A stretch of DNA of 64,000 nucleotides, taken from the NCBI RefSeq assembly GCF_036370855.1, contig NC_088099.1, positions 137,123,017 to 137,187,016 on the forward strand, in the 5' to 3' direction. Of this stretch, positions 37,601 through 49,471 are shown piece by piece. The position numbers and the translations under genes are program-made. This DNA is from Dromaius novaehollandiae. Lineage: Eukaryota > Chordata > Aves > Casuariiformes > Dromaiidae. Under the pieces are notes generated by a model. It was not told the origin of the DNA, did not search any database, and worked only from the letters and a program-made list of their open reading frames with translations. Position 1 is the stretch's first letter. Each line of letters opens with the position of its first letter.

Positions 37601-40600
37601 TCATAATTTTTTTGCTTATCACCAGTCTGTTCTGAATCTTCTGACAAAGTTCAAATTCTCTTTTGTGACTTGATAACAAGTTATTAGTTTTTGAGAATGT
37701 TTTGGGTTTGCTGCTTTATTAGTTGTGATTGGTAAGAAGTTTCCACAGATAGAAGACTTTACTTTTCACTTCTTTATCTGTTCTTGGAAGGAGTTTGGAG
37801 TAACTTTTGGGAACAGCTGATATTTTGCCTGGAGTAAAGACTACATGCCACATATATTTTAGCAGTATACAATTGAAGGTATAAATAAAGGAAGACAACA
37901 GTTTATTTATTTGTATGAATTTATTTGTATAAAATAACATGCACAGATAAGAATAAGCTCTAAGTACATTAAATTGGAATAATCAATCATCTTTTTATGA
38001 TCTCAAACTACCTCTCAAATACGTATTGCACTTTCCAGCACACATGGGATATCATTTAATAATAACTTATTGGTATTTCTGCTGTTGAAATGAGAAGCAT
38101 ACAAGTTTTATGAGGCAAAGTGGCATTTCCTAAGTGGAAATGCTGAACTTGCGGTAGATCCAGAAGGAATGTCCAGTCCTGACTTAGAGTTGAGAGTTGT
38201 ATTTAACCTCTGATTTTGCTGAGCTGAGTAAGTGTAATTTATTTTAAATGGTTTCTATAGAACAGTACTGCTGATAAGAACCTTAATCTACTAGCTCTCT
38301 TGGTAATTTTTATTAAAATACCAATGGATAATTCCTTAACACAGTAAGGTGGCTGTATAGCATGGAGAAATAATTGTGAAGGTTATGCAGTTTTTAAGGG
38401 GAATCTCCACATGTATAGCTACAACAGTCTTACCTGAGAGTTATGCACAGTTGGGTCCGTTCTGCATCAAACGTTCTCCTGGGTATCTTGGAGCAGGTCC
38501 CAAAGATCATCATGTCAGCTGGAGCTGCCTGTCCCTGCTGGGATCTCACCTGGGGGCTGCTACCACATTCCCCTTGAAGAGGTTAAAGCACAGTATTTTT
38601 ATTTTATCCTTTGCCTGGGGGAAGGGATGGATGGCAGTCAGAGAAGCTGGGATGGGAGGGAGGGGACCTATGCCCCTGATCTCAGCCAGATTTCCTATTA
38701 GTCTGGTGTGGTGAAATCTTTGTCCCAGGAAAGTCACTGACTGATAGGACTCAGGGTTTCGCCCTGGGTACAGCGGGAGCAGGGTTTGGGGACTGTGCTA
38801 ACTCGTCCTGAAGGGGGAAGAAAGGAAAGCTATTTACTGCAGGAGAGCTTAACAATATTTTACTGACAACTAGCTTAGATGAAGTTGCTTTTACATATTG
38901 AAATCTGATAAGATCCAAACATTTTAGTTGTTTTCCTTTTCTAATTGTGTCAGATAGTTTACTGTTTTCTTCCACTTGTGTTTCCATCAGGCAAGGAAGA
39001 GGGAATGCAGCTCCCACAGCTGCAGATCTTCCATCTTTACCTTCATCTCTGTAGCTTTGGTGTGGAGTTCTATGCATCACTGATAAATTATATAAAGATA
39101 CAGTGCAATTTCTTAAGTTTCTTATATATCATATGATATTTTTCAAATGGCTGTAGGATGAAAGTAGCTAAGAAGTATATCCTAGTCTTGTCTTTACTAG
39201 ATGTAAAAGAACCGTTTGATGGATATTGGCTCTTTTTCTGTACTTAGTGTTGGAAGCTAAGTTGCCATTCCTTTTGTCATCTGACTGTGTAACCATTTGA
39301 AATTTTGTGGAAAGGTGGTATAGTAGTGGAATTGTACAAGAACTTGAAATAACTTTTGAAGTAATTACTGACAGCTGGATAAAAATGTACTTTGTTTCAG
39401 CTTCAGAAATGTAACGAAGCTGTTAAACTTTTAAACTCCTGATATTACTCTAATTCCTTTGCTTTATAGCTGGGCAAATAACAGTTACAGTAACTGCTGT
39501 AGTTTTATTCTTTTAACTGAATGATGTGATTACTTAATACTTTTTTTTAATAGAAAAGTTGAAATGCATTGCATTAAAGAAAAGTGACATATTAATAACT
39601 TGGAGATATCAGTTTCACTTCGCAGTGCCTACTTTGGGTCCTCATGGACTAATGCATCTTAACTTCAAAGCAGTTCCCTTAGGATCCAAGAATGGAGCTT
39701 GATTGTGACTTCAGCATGAAAGATTGCTTCTGACTTTGATAATTCCTTACATGCAGGGACAGCTCTCATGTTCATTCTTTCACTGAAGTGATTGCATGGA
39801 CTGATTGTGTGGGTGGTAGCATTTGAAAATAAATGCTCTGTCAGAACATTTCACCTGATCAAAATTGTTTCTATTTTTCAAAACAACATACAGGATAAAG
39901 GATGGGCATAAATTCTGTATCTGGTAATGATCTCATATTCATTCAAAACAGAACAATATTACCCTCCATTTCAGAATCAAAGGGACTAACATTTTACTAG
40001 TAGAAGTCGTGCTAGGCTGTTCCTCTTGTGTGAAATAGAAATTGCTCATATATATTTTGCTTTGTTGGAAAAGACTAGGGCTAGATTTCCTCTTTCAAGC
40101 CCATTCAGTGAGGAAAAACATTCACTAGGCAGGATTACCTCTGCTTGTAGCTTGAGTGCTATTTATCTTCCTAACTAGAAGTTATGGTAGGAGGAAAAGG
40201 GATGAGGGAGAATGAATCATCTCTTGCTACTGTAAGGTCTCTAGCCAGTGATATGAGCACAAACTGTTTCCTTGAAGGTGGGATTAACCATGCCTAAAAT
40301 GGGATTTAACCGTCCTTAAGGTGTCCATTTGGATGTCAGAGTCAATTATCCCTTAAACTCAATTTTAATATTTAGCAGAAAGAAAATTCTAGTGTCTTTA
40401 CAATTATAGCCTATTTTACTAGGTTTGATTCTGCTGTTGTGTACCTTCACTTACGATGTCTGTGACTTTAATTAACAGTGTAGCACTTGGCACTTACCTG
40501 AGATGTTAGTATGGTTATTGCTGCTGCAAAGTTCATACAGTGGTGTCAGTCAGGTGCCTTCATCTCTGTCGGGTATGTGAAATCTCAGGTCTAGAAAAGT

Positions 40601-43600
40601 GTCGACGAGCCATCTCCTGACATGTTTGTAGTTGGTTCCTATTCCAGTTTGAGTTCTATGGAAAAGCATTGATCCCTAATTCCTTTAAAACAAACTCCTG
40701 TGCAACTCTGGGTAGTGCTGGAAGTTCCTCTGTTTCCTTGAGAGAGTTTGCAGTTTGTTTCAAACTAGCGTTTTTTTTCTCACGCTTCATATACTTAAAA
40801 CTGTGGTACTCTGCGAACACTGAATGCAAAAAAGGGTATTTCATTTCGCAAATCTGTATGATTGTTTAATTCTTCAATAACCTGCTCTTTCCATCCTTCT
40901 AGCTAGATATCATTTTCTTCTCCGTTTTTACAGGAAGAGGTTTTCTATGTTTTTTTTATATATTTTAAACTATACAAGTGGAAGAAGAGATGCTTATTAA
41001 GGCTAAGCATAGCCAGCAAATCCTTTGTGTAACATGCATAACAAGATTTATTTTTTTTTAATCAACAATGACAATTTTCCCTACATCATATCATCATCAT
41101 CATGTTATAAACTTACTGCAGCATAAATGAATTGAGATAGCCAATCCTTAGCTGCTTTAATTATCTAAATAGTTTTTGTAGCTAGGACTTTGGATGGTTC
41201 TGGGATTAGTGATGGGAGAGGCTTTCTATGTCTAACCAGAAATACCTACTTCTTAGGCTACTCAAAAGGATTTGGGTGTTTCTCATTTCACTATTCTGTG
41301 GGTACATGCCTACATCTTTAAAGAAATTCATCCTGTCTTTTCTTCAGGAATCTCTAGAATTTGTTGTGATAGTTGGAGAAGGCTTAACCTCTTCAGTGTG
41401 CTGCCAGACTGAGCCGACATTGCGTTGTCTACCTCAAAGCAGAGAAAAGGGGTATTCTTTGTTAGTGATATGATCTATATATAGATCTACCTATACTGGG
41501 TTAAAATTTGTATACTAACCTTCAGCTTTTCTTCGTAACTGTCTATTGGTGCACATTTGAAGACTAGCTTGAGACTATAGACCATAGAAAATCCCATTCC
41601 AAGTTAATGATGTGGATTTCCATCGTTAAGTTTAATGTCAGAAAACTTCATCCATTTGCTGTATTGATTTGCTAATGAAAGCACTTCTGTATGCTTTTGT
41701 GAGTGTTGTTACTTGTTTTGTTCATTGGCACAGCTCAAAACGCAGGGTGATATGGAGGTGATAGCTATTCTCAACAAGACTGTTTCTAATTCGTTAGGTC
41801 TTAAGCTCCACATTCAAGTTTGTTTGGAAGATTCTTTTTCTGAAGAATCCCTATTTTCTCAGTTTTCTCTGATTTCTAATAAAGAAGAAGTGAAATTGAA
41901 AGAAAACATGGAATTGTTTGTAGGCTATCAGTTCCGCAATTAAGAAAATACAGCTTCTGTGACTAGCTGCATTTGTCAACAAGAAGTTCCTAATAAATAC
42001 AGCTCCTTCAGCCTACACATCAAATTAGTGTCCACTTAGCAGAAATCAGTTTGATTTCTGCCTTTTGAACCTGATAATGACTAGAAGCTTCTGAAATTTT
42101 ATTTTACACAGAGAAAGAAGCTCTTGTCTCTTCACACCTTCTCCTTTAGATAAGCGTTCTGGGTTACTCTTTGAAATTCTCTATTATTAGGATGATGCCT
42201 TGTTTGAAATGGCTGCATGAGAAGGGATTAGATCTTTGAGGCAGTGAGTTATGGACACCATGTCTTGTAGTGGGGATGGCTTATCTCTGCTTGCACAAGC
42301 TGAGTTGAGGCTTCTATATGCTTTCTGAAGAATGGATTCTTTTAAACCAAATCCATTTGTGAACCTTCCTTTTCTTTTTGACTACCTTTGTCTTTTTTTC
42401 ATGAAACAATTGCATCGGAGTTAACATTCATGAAAAGTGATGATTATAAACAGTTTTTTTTTCCGTTTCTCTGATGTCTGATCATCATGTTTCACTGACC
42501 GAGGAAGAAGCAAGAACACTGCATTTTGTCATGCCTGGGTTTCCAGATAAGAGAGAGAGAGAGAACGAGAGAGAATGAAGGAGAACACTGAATTTTGCAA
42601 TGTTCTGGTTTCCAGATGAGAGAGAGAAACAACAACAGAGAAGGGCAGATCTGAATTTTTGAATTCACGATCTTCTCAAAGAAGGGCAGAAAAACTTGAA
42701 TCAAAAATTCAAGTCTTCTCTTTGTCTTGCTTGGAAGTTTACAAACCAGTTCTTTAGCAAGGTGTTGAGAGCTGCAAGACCTACCCTTAAGTAGCATCTC
42801 TGAGCACGGAGAATACATGTTGAAATTGCTGCCTGTCCAGGCACTCTGCCTTTTTCCCCTCCTTTCTTCCTCCTGCAGCTGAAGAAAATAGTAGGGATAA
42901 GGAGAAAGTCTCTCAAGTCGAATAGTACACGGAGCATACATGGGTTTGTGTGACATACAGGCACATCTACACTGTCATGCACCTGATCCCTCTAGAATCT
43001 CCCTGTGTCCTTAATCAGGTTCTCCAAGGGGAGGAAAGAATGATCTCCTACATTAGTGGATGACTCAGAATAAGAAAAGTCAAATACATAAAAATGTAAA
43101 GGGAATAAGTTTCCTGAGAATGCTGCAAAGAGATGGAGTTTTTCAGCCTTCTCCTATGCTGTAAAGAATTTATAGAGCCAACGAAGTAGAATTGCAAAAT
43201 ATTTCTGAGAGGAAGTGCCCTTTATCACGGCTGACCTTTCTGCAGTGAGGCAACAGTGTTTGCCATTGCCTTTGCATTTTTGCAAATCCAATACTTTTTG
43301 GTATTAGTATAGCCAGCAGGGTTTATACAAATATTTCCAAAAAATTGTAGAATGAAATCGCTTTTCCTTCTGGAGAAGTAAACAGTTAAGATAGAAAAAG
43401 TTAGGAGGGGGTGCTGGTAAAGGGAGTTGGAGAACTATGGAAATTGAGGCATGACTCAGAGCAGTCTTCTAAGATTATGGAAAGAAAAATGATCTTTTAC
43501 CACCTCTGAGAACTGTGAGAAATTGTGTCAGGATCTTAGTAAGATTCTACCCTCTCACCCTTCTCATTTTTAAATTTCTTTAACTGTGAATATTTATTAA

Positions 43601-45467
43601 AATTTGAGAGACTTCAAATTACACAGCATTTCACCTGTTCCTGCTTATGTTATAAAGTGGCCTTAACTCCAGAAAGGAGTCACTTTTTTTTTAATGTTCC
43701 TAATAAGTGCTGTTACCGCATTGCTGCCCTGTGACCTTTTCCTAGCTGCTCTATTGTCTTACATACAACTCTCAAGTTTTACTCCCTTTTAGCAAGTTGA
43801 AGAGTCTTGATCATAGGTTTTGGCATCCTATTCCACCCTCCCCCCCCCCAGTACAGTCAAAATATCAGCATGGAAATGACTGAGGCTGCTCTCTTGTGCC
43901 TCTATATATTGTTTTCTAAATGCACCAATTGATGGAAATTCTGCTGTGATACTCTTATTTCTTATATACCCACAGAAGTTAGTGATTTATTTGTGGGTTC
44001 TGACTCTACTATAGCATGGAGTGATAGGAGCATATAGTTTGAGTTTCTTATAGTGCTGGACGAAGGAAGGTGCTGCTATCTGAAAGGGAACTGATTTCTG
44101 CGCATTGGTGAAATGCTGGCAGTATGATCAAAGTGCATGTATCAAACTTCCCTCTCACCTGCAAGCATGAGGCAAGAGAAGCTCTCCAGCTACATTTTCC
44201 TTTTAAGCAAAACAAGCAAATTGTTTTTTCATAGCTGTATCTAAAGAGAAAGGAAAAAATATTTGGTGATGAAGGTTAGGTTAAGGCACATGTTGCTGTA
44301 AGCTTTTTATGCCTGATTACTGAAATAAGTCCAGAATACAGAATAACTCAGAAAGAAAAGAGGTAAACACCTTCCATAGGACTGTCTGGAGAGTTCTACC
44401 CCATTCTATACCGCTTTAATTGAGATGCTTCACTAGCTATTCAGGTGTATTGTCAATAGCTGGAAAAAGACAAACTGAGTAGCACTTGCATGAACTTTAT
44501 AACCCAACCAATATGGAGCAATGCAGTGTCTATGTATAATGTATGGACACTTGCATTTCATGCAGTAAGCATATGTATGTGTTGTTTAGGTCATTAAGCC
44601 AGCACAGGTCAGTTTTCTTACAACAGGTGTATTATTTGCAGAACTGGTCAAACTTTATTTTGCTTGTATTTTATTCAAAATAAGATTTTATTCTTTAAAT
44701 AAAAGAATTTTGCAGTGCACCTTCCTATGTTTTCATAGATTCATAGATTTCTCATCCCCAATATCTTTCCTTGATTTTTCAGCAATAAAATATAAAAGAG
44801 GAACATGGAGGTAGGGATTAACAAAGAATTGGTGGATTTCAACCAACTTTCCCTAAGAAAAAAAGGTCAGCAAACTGAAAAGTTTTCACAGAAAAAGTAT
44901 CATTTTTCTACCAAAATGGTTACTGATTAGTTTGAAGGGGTTTGAAAATGGCCAAACCAGGAATGAGTCTGAGGATCATCTTGGTTAGACTAAATGCTTC
45001 CTTAGATGTGAGCCCAACATCTGTTCTGCAGGAGCACAGTCATTCTGTTTACAAATTTACCTACAAAATTGGCTGAAATGCTGAGATTTTGCTTATATAA
45101 TGTAAGGATACTGATAGGCTGATATTAGGTGATAGTAGTTCTTCAGGCTAGCTTTTATCAAGGTGAGTGCTGGCTTTAGATATGAAGTGGCTTGGGAAAT
45201 TAGTGCCATGTCTTTCAAACTCATATGTATTCATGAGCAGGGCTGTACATGTATATGACTGTAAATGTGACCACGTTGTCAAGGTGACAGACCATATCTT
45301 TCATGTCTTCTAAGATGGGTCTTGTTCTCTCCTGAAGAATGTAGGATGCAGAGGAATTAGTCTAGGTCACAGAGACAGAGCTTTGGCCAGTGCTTACGTA
45401 AAGGATCCCTCACTTGCTGTGCAGAGCATGCTTCAATAAGTCACAGAGCTTCTTCAGCCTACACTTG
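34700..45467. other. Host non-coding DNA, no gene seen
   Basis: AT-rich sequence with short overlapping ORFs. The 154-codon minus-strand frame at 42492-42956 is largely made by a tandem duplication plus GA-rich sequence and overlaps a 93-codon frame, so it is not a credible gene. A run of ten C residues lies near 43842-43851. No exon, RNA gene or intact mobile element was recognised up to the ERV boundary. Confidence 0.55.
42514..42650. repeat. Diverged tandem duplication, about 69-base period
   Basis: GAACACTG at 42514 and again at 42583 each begins a unit that continues ATTTTG, TTTCCAGAT and a GAGAGA tract. The two copies differ at several positions and the GA tract length varies. An old two-copy tandem duplication. 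Confidence 0.75.
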
Positions 45468-45586
45468 TGTTGCGGCCCAAAAGGAGGTGTGTAGGACAAC
45501 CTCCCTCCCCTTGGGACCAACGACCAAGTTCGTGATGCTCTTGGACTGAATTAAGGTGAAACAACACCAGCCAACCAGTTTTATGA

Positions 45587-45592
45587 TTTATT
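45587..45592 (-). terminator. Polyadenylation signal in 3' LTR
   Basis: AATAAA on the minus strand, about 230 bases downstream of the TATA box. This would mark the 3' end of proviral RNA. The equivalent hexamer in the 5' LTR is AGTAAA. Confidence 0.7.
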
Positions 45593-45822
45593 AACACAAA
45601 GATAAGGCATGTAGTTAAATATGATAATTCAATGGCAGTTGCTTCAACTAGATAGACAAGTCCTGTGCCACACGTTTCAAACAGATCTTACCAACATTCA
45701 TCAAAGAGAAAGAGAGAGAAAGAGATATCACCACCCGTGGATCCAGTGGCGTCCTGTTGGTCCTCTTCACCCTGGGAGTCTCGGCGGTGGGGGGGTCCTC
45801 CACTTAGCTTTGGGTGGTACCC

Positions 45823-45830
45823 TTTTTATA
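45823..45830 (-). promoter_or_regulatory. TATA box in 3' LTR
   Basis: Same TATAAAAA motif as in the 5' LTR. In this position it could drive minus-strand transcription out of the provirus into the flanking host DNA below 45468. Confidence 0.6.
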
Positions 45831-46162
45831 CAAAGGGTCCAAGTCCCAGAATCTCCGCCTGTTTCCAAGAAATCTCATGCATATGCATGGTGGAGATGAT
45901 GTGGCATGGTCTGATTCGGCGCAGGCTCAGTATTTCCCACGTGGTCACAGCATCCCAGTCCTGTTTCCCCTGGAAACAGGTGGCTTGCCCATACAATGGG
46001 AAAAACACCATCTCAGTCCTGTCTCTGCCGGGAGCAGATGAAAATGGATGACCATAGCTCACAGCTATGGTTTCTTGCAGAATTTGCAGCGTGCACAGCA
46101 AGGTTCATATCTTATGTACCAAGACATGTTTAGGGCAAAGGTTCACTTATCTGTCCTCCACA

Positions 46163-46172
46163 CCACCCCGTC
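46163..46172 (-). promoter_or_regulatory. Possible polypurine tract
   Basis: On the minus strand, the bases directly before the 3' LTR read CGGGGTGG, a short G-rich run in the position of the plus-strand primer. It is interrupted by pyrimidines, so this is a weak or decayed tract. Confidence 0.35.
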
Positions 46173-46483
46173 AGTTAAACATTGATTGGTATGTCTCCTT
46201 CCTGAAGTCTTCATAGCCTTCATCCACGGTGGTGATATGAGATAGAGAGAGAGATCAGAAAGAAGTATAGAAACAGTAGAAATGCGCACGGTAGTTATGA
46301 ACAATTATTAACAATACCTACTTTTAACAATAATATGTCTAAAACTAACCAATTTTGCGAACAATAACTTCTTTTGACAATAACATATCGAAAGAACAAT
46401 TTCTTAACATATCTAAAGCTACCAATAACATATGTAAAACTAACTGAACCAAAATGTGTCCCAGGACAAGTGTGAGGATTTGC
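46163..46483 (-). other. ERV 3' untranslated region with imperfect repeats
   Basis: Non-coding DNA between the small membrane ORF and the 3' LTR. From about 46290 to 46445 it holds four or five imperfect copies of a unit resembling AACAATAACATATCTAAAAC, of about 20-28 bases. An A-rich, unstructured region of this type could be a post-transcriptional element, but this is speculation. Confidence 0.5.
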
Positions 46484-46639
46484 CTATGGCTCTGGGGAAT
46501 CAGTGGAGGAAGGTGATCGTCTACAATGACAATTGCGAGGCAAACAAAGGCATATTAAAAGAACAGTTGCAGCAATAGCCAAAAGAACAAGTACTGCAAC
46601 ACAAACTAATATAGCTGTGTATAACATCTTGTTTTCCAT
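46484..46639 (-). CDS. Putative 51-aa accessory membrane protein of the ERV
   Basis: An intact ATG-to-TAG frame between env and the 3' LTR. The start context is strong (AGA-ATG-G, A at -3 and G at +4). Residues 1-8 are a short polar N-terminus (MENKMLYT). Residues 9-33 are one long hydrophobic segment rich in Ile, Leu, Val and Ala. Residues 34-42 are a Cys/Arg/His tail (PRNCHCRR), and the end is Ser/Pro/acidic. There is no cleavable signal peptide, so a type III single-pass topology is likely. It is separate from the env anchor, which lies 540 bases upstream. Expression would need a spliced mRNA; no splice acceptor was established. I know of no named homologue. An overlapping 101-codon frame (46826-46521) has no such features. 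Chance remains possible for 51 codons. Confidence 0.4.
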   Translation of the reverse strand: MENKMLYTAILVCVAVLVLLAIAATVLLICLCLPRNCHCRRSPSSTDSPEP

Positions 46640-47054
46640 TCTTCTGGTATAATCCACCGATGTATGTCGTCCAAGTTGTGACGGGGGAGTACCTCTTTTC
46701 TGTTATCCTCAGGGCTCCAGCGACGCAAGGATGGTTGTGGATTGTTGATTGCGGCCCTCGTGGTCGACGCCAAGGCTGATGGCCATTGTGGCGCATGCGT
46801 GGTTTGACCCTGGGCACTCTAGTCACCTGATGGGTTTTATTGTTTTCTACCCACTAAGTTCCGGTGGGTCACCAGGACCAGTTTTACACAATAAACATAT
46901 CATTATAACAAATCACAGAATACCTCCTATGGTTTCTTTACAAAAAATATCTGGATTATAGTTGTCCTAATCTCTATTGCCTATCTCCTCTCCATTCTTC
47001 CGTGTGTAACCATGTACTCCACCCCGTGAATTAAAAAGGTTCCTCATCCTGGTC
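46640..47054 (-). other. ERV spacer between env and small ORF
   Basis: No convincing gene. The 101-codon minus-strand frame at 46826-46521 crosses this spacer but begins at an arbitrary start and overlaps the better 51-codon ORF. A splice acceptor for that ORF would be expected here; I could not identify one with confidence. Confidence 0.4.
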
Positions 47055-48384
47055 TTAAATTGCTATTTCAGCCTTAGGGACATTGATTAGGTCCTCCTCA
47101 TCCTCCTCCTTTGGTAGGGGAGCATAATTAGTCAGCTGGACCATTCGTATGTTAATAGTTTTTATTATAGTTGATTTTACACAGGATATTGCTATGCTTA
47201 TGATAATCATAACCGCAATAAACATTATCACATATTGTATCAAACTTTGAATCCAACCAGTGACACTAAGCCCAAACCAACTAAATATTTTTGAAAGCCA
47301 GTTAGAATTCATTGATTCTTGGAGCTCATGGGTGTCTTTCGCCACTTGCTGTATTTTTCCTAGTTGGTCATTGAGGTCCAGTGTAACATTAGGGATGTGG
47401 ATACATCAATCAGTACTGAAGAGGTTTAAGTAACCACAAAGCCCATTTTGATGTCCCATCATCAAGTCTAGTGCCATGCAGTTTTGAATAGCCATTTTTG
47501 ATGTGGCTTGAAATTGCTGATTAAGCAAGTGTATACTAGTTTCAGCAGCATTAGCTAGTTTTCCTACTTGATAAGCTAACTTACTTAACTATATTTGTGT
47601 TCACGTGGTAGCAGACCCAAATCCCCAGAATCCTTCCATTCCCCAGGCTATGCAGGTGGCTACCCCTGGATCTTGCCACCCCTCTACATCTCCGTCCAGT
47701 GTTATCTTTGCCCATTTCATGCGAGATATCCAGTGGGGTCGGATAGGAGTCCGTTTCCACATAGTACATAATGTCGGGAGTCCCAAGTTACATTGGAGCT
47801 CAGGTAGCCCAGCCCATAAAGAAGTATACATATTACCATCACTGCAGGCCTAGATCAAACCAGCTGGAGCGTCACCAGAGGCAACATGACAGTCATTAGG
47901 AGGTGCAAAATTTGCACTCACTGATTTGTATGCTATGCTGTGGTTTCGGCACAAACAGCCCATTTTTAAGGTGATATAAGCTGGCCAATAGTATTTAACC
48001 CAATCATATTGTTTCCAATTAGAGCAATTTATTACATTTTGGCAAGACCACAATGTAGTTGCTCATCCCCAGGGCTGTAAATCTGTTGTCCCCCACAAGA
48101 TCATATTGCAGGTGAAAGTTACGTTTAAACCTCTTTCATAATATGTACAGTTTGTGTGATTGAGGGTGGAAAAATTGAATGGTTGATCAAATTTCACAGG
48201 AACTCGCCTTCTATCTGGGGAATAAGGATTCACTATTTCAAGGATACCCCGGGTATTCCACAGTCGTAGCAAGTTTCCTGCTATGTCTGTGGGAAGAATA
48301 CCCATGGGAAGGGGGTCTTCTACAGATTTAGGCATAGGCAAGCAAACAGTAATACTAGATTCATTTAGGAAAGTTGCAGACGCC
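47055..48384 (-). pseudogene. Broken retroviral env, 5' part deleted
   Basis: One reading frame, the same as integrase, runs to a stop at 47055-47057. It is interrupted only by stop codons: TGA 48063, TAG 47850, TGA 47601, TAG 47589 and TGA 47406 (low coordinate of each). The surface part holds at least five N-glycosylation sequons within 118 codons (NES, NFS, NHT, NCT, NVT) and many Cys/Trp. A Gly/Trp/Phe-rich stretch ([10 protein letters not shown], about 47635-47605) could be the fusion region. The transmembrane subunit has a heptad-like helix, then ALDLM with a downstream Cys cluster, as in gammaretrovirus-type TM. The membrane anchor is at 47246-47178 and the acidic tail has a YAPL endocytosis-type motif. 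No furin site or signal peptide is visible; the signal peptide region is deleted. Confidence 0.75.
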
Positions 48385-48860
48385 TTAAAACAACTAAACC
48401 ATGATTTCAGACTGTTCACTGTATATTCCCCTGTTGCTCACGGGACAGCTTCAGCTTAGGTTAATCCTGAAATTACCGTGACTCCTACCAACACATGCCT
48501 CTTCCCTTCTGAGAGATGAAAAGGGCCAATGTAGTCTACTTGCCAAATGTCCCACAGCCCCTTATTGTCCCTTAAGTGTAAGGGTTGGTCCTTGAGAGGG
48601 TTATGTTCCCCTAACCGTGCACGGCATAGGCCGCATGCTGAGATAACGCTGTTACATAGCTCCCTGGTCACAGACCATTCCCTGCTGACTGCCTCTTTAT
48701 AAAGGTCTTAACTTCCAAAATGGCCTCGTTTAACATGCAACCATTCTAACAGATGTTTCCATTTTTCCCCCTCTGCTTCTGCCGCTAATGTGGCTAGACA
48801 GGTTAGGGAATCTACTTGGTTGTTCAAAAGGTGAGCGGGGTGGATTCCTGTTTGGTGTGC
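48385..48860 (-). pseudogene. Truncated integrase (HHCC and first catalytic Asp only)
   Basis: In a frame -1 from RNase H, the His pair is seen in WLHVKRGHFG (about 48755-48725) and the Cys pair in SACGLC (48641-48624). The first catalytic Asp lies in WQVDYIGPF (48536-48534). In-frame stops fall at 48708-48710, 48456-48458 and 48438-48440. After NSLKSWFSCF the sequence changes character and becomes env-like. The second Asp, the catalytic Glu and the whole C-terminal domain are missing, so a deletion removed them together with the start of env. Confidence 0.75.
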
Positions 48861-49471
48861 AGGTACCCATCCCACTTGGAAAAAGATTTCTGTTTGACAA
48901 TGTTAAGGATTTCTTCCCATTTTTCTTGTTGCCGCACTGGTATTCGATTAACTTCCCACTGGTTTTGTTCCCAGAATGGGAGCCATTCAGTACATCCCTT
49001 GAACACAGTATATGAATCGGTGTAAATGAACACTGGTTCTGTGTTTTCTGCTTCTCGCTTTATCACACTCCAAACTGCTATCAACTCTCCTACCTGAGCA
49101 CTCCTCTCCCCTTCCGTTACTATCGGGACTCCTGAATCAACATGCAGTGCTATTGCTCGATATTTCCAGACCTTACCTTCTCTTTTAGAGGAGGCATCAG
49201 TAAACCATATGTTCTTTAGTTGGGATTCAAACGGAGGAACAGGTCTTACAACAGAAGGAGGAGATTCCTGATCTGGGTGATCAGGGAGTGCATCCTGTAT
49301 TTGAAGCATCTTAGGTGTACCCTCCTCTATCTTGTGTGTATGGCAGTAGTGATCTAACTGTGCATACCACTTCCTTACTGTTTCTCATTGTGCAACACCC
49401 ACAGGAGGTGGAGTTCCAGCTAATATGGGTTTCAAGACCTTAAAGGGTCCCCTTAAAATAATCGATTGCTC
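48824..49471 (-). pseudogene. RNase H domain, same frame as RT
   Basis: This continues the RT frame after the stop at 49472-49474; a second TGA lies at 49385-49387. Catalytic residues are visible: Asp in FTDASS (about 49198), Glu in VGELIAVW (about 49087) and Asp in IYTDSY (about 49018). The last conserved region (YLHTKQES) runs into a frame change near 48830-48860. The continuation, in the integrase frame, begins with a His-rich stretch followed by NNQVDSL. RNase H would degrade the RNA strand during reverse transcription. Confidence 0.8.

Larger units (their letters stand above)
45468..46162 (-). repeat. 3' LTR of the ERV
   Basis: 695-base LTR at the downstream end of the provirus. It has a TATAAAAA box on the minus strand (45830-45823) and an intact AATAAA polyadenylation signal (45592-45587), which would end the proviral transcript. 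A 14-base segment near 45957-45970 (AGTCCTGTTTCCCC) is missing from the 5' LTR. The outer flank is host DNA. Confidence 0.93.

Noticed and set aside
42492..42956. 154-codon minus-strand ORF
   Set aside because: Much of it comes from a tandem duplication and GA-rich simple sequence, and a second frame of 93 codons overlaps it.
44733..44750. TCATAGATTCATAGATTT as a CR1 3' end
   Set aside because: It resembles the CR1 terminal octamer repeat, but the following bases show no CR1 sequence.
46521..46826. 101-codon minus-strand ORF in the ERV 3' region
   Set aside because: It overlaps the 51-codon membrane ORF in another frame, is basic and Cys-rich without a plan, and its start is arbitrary.
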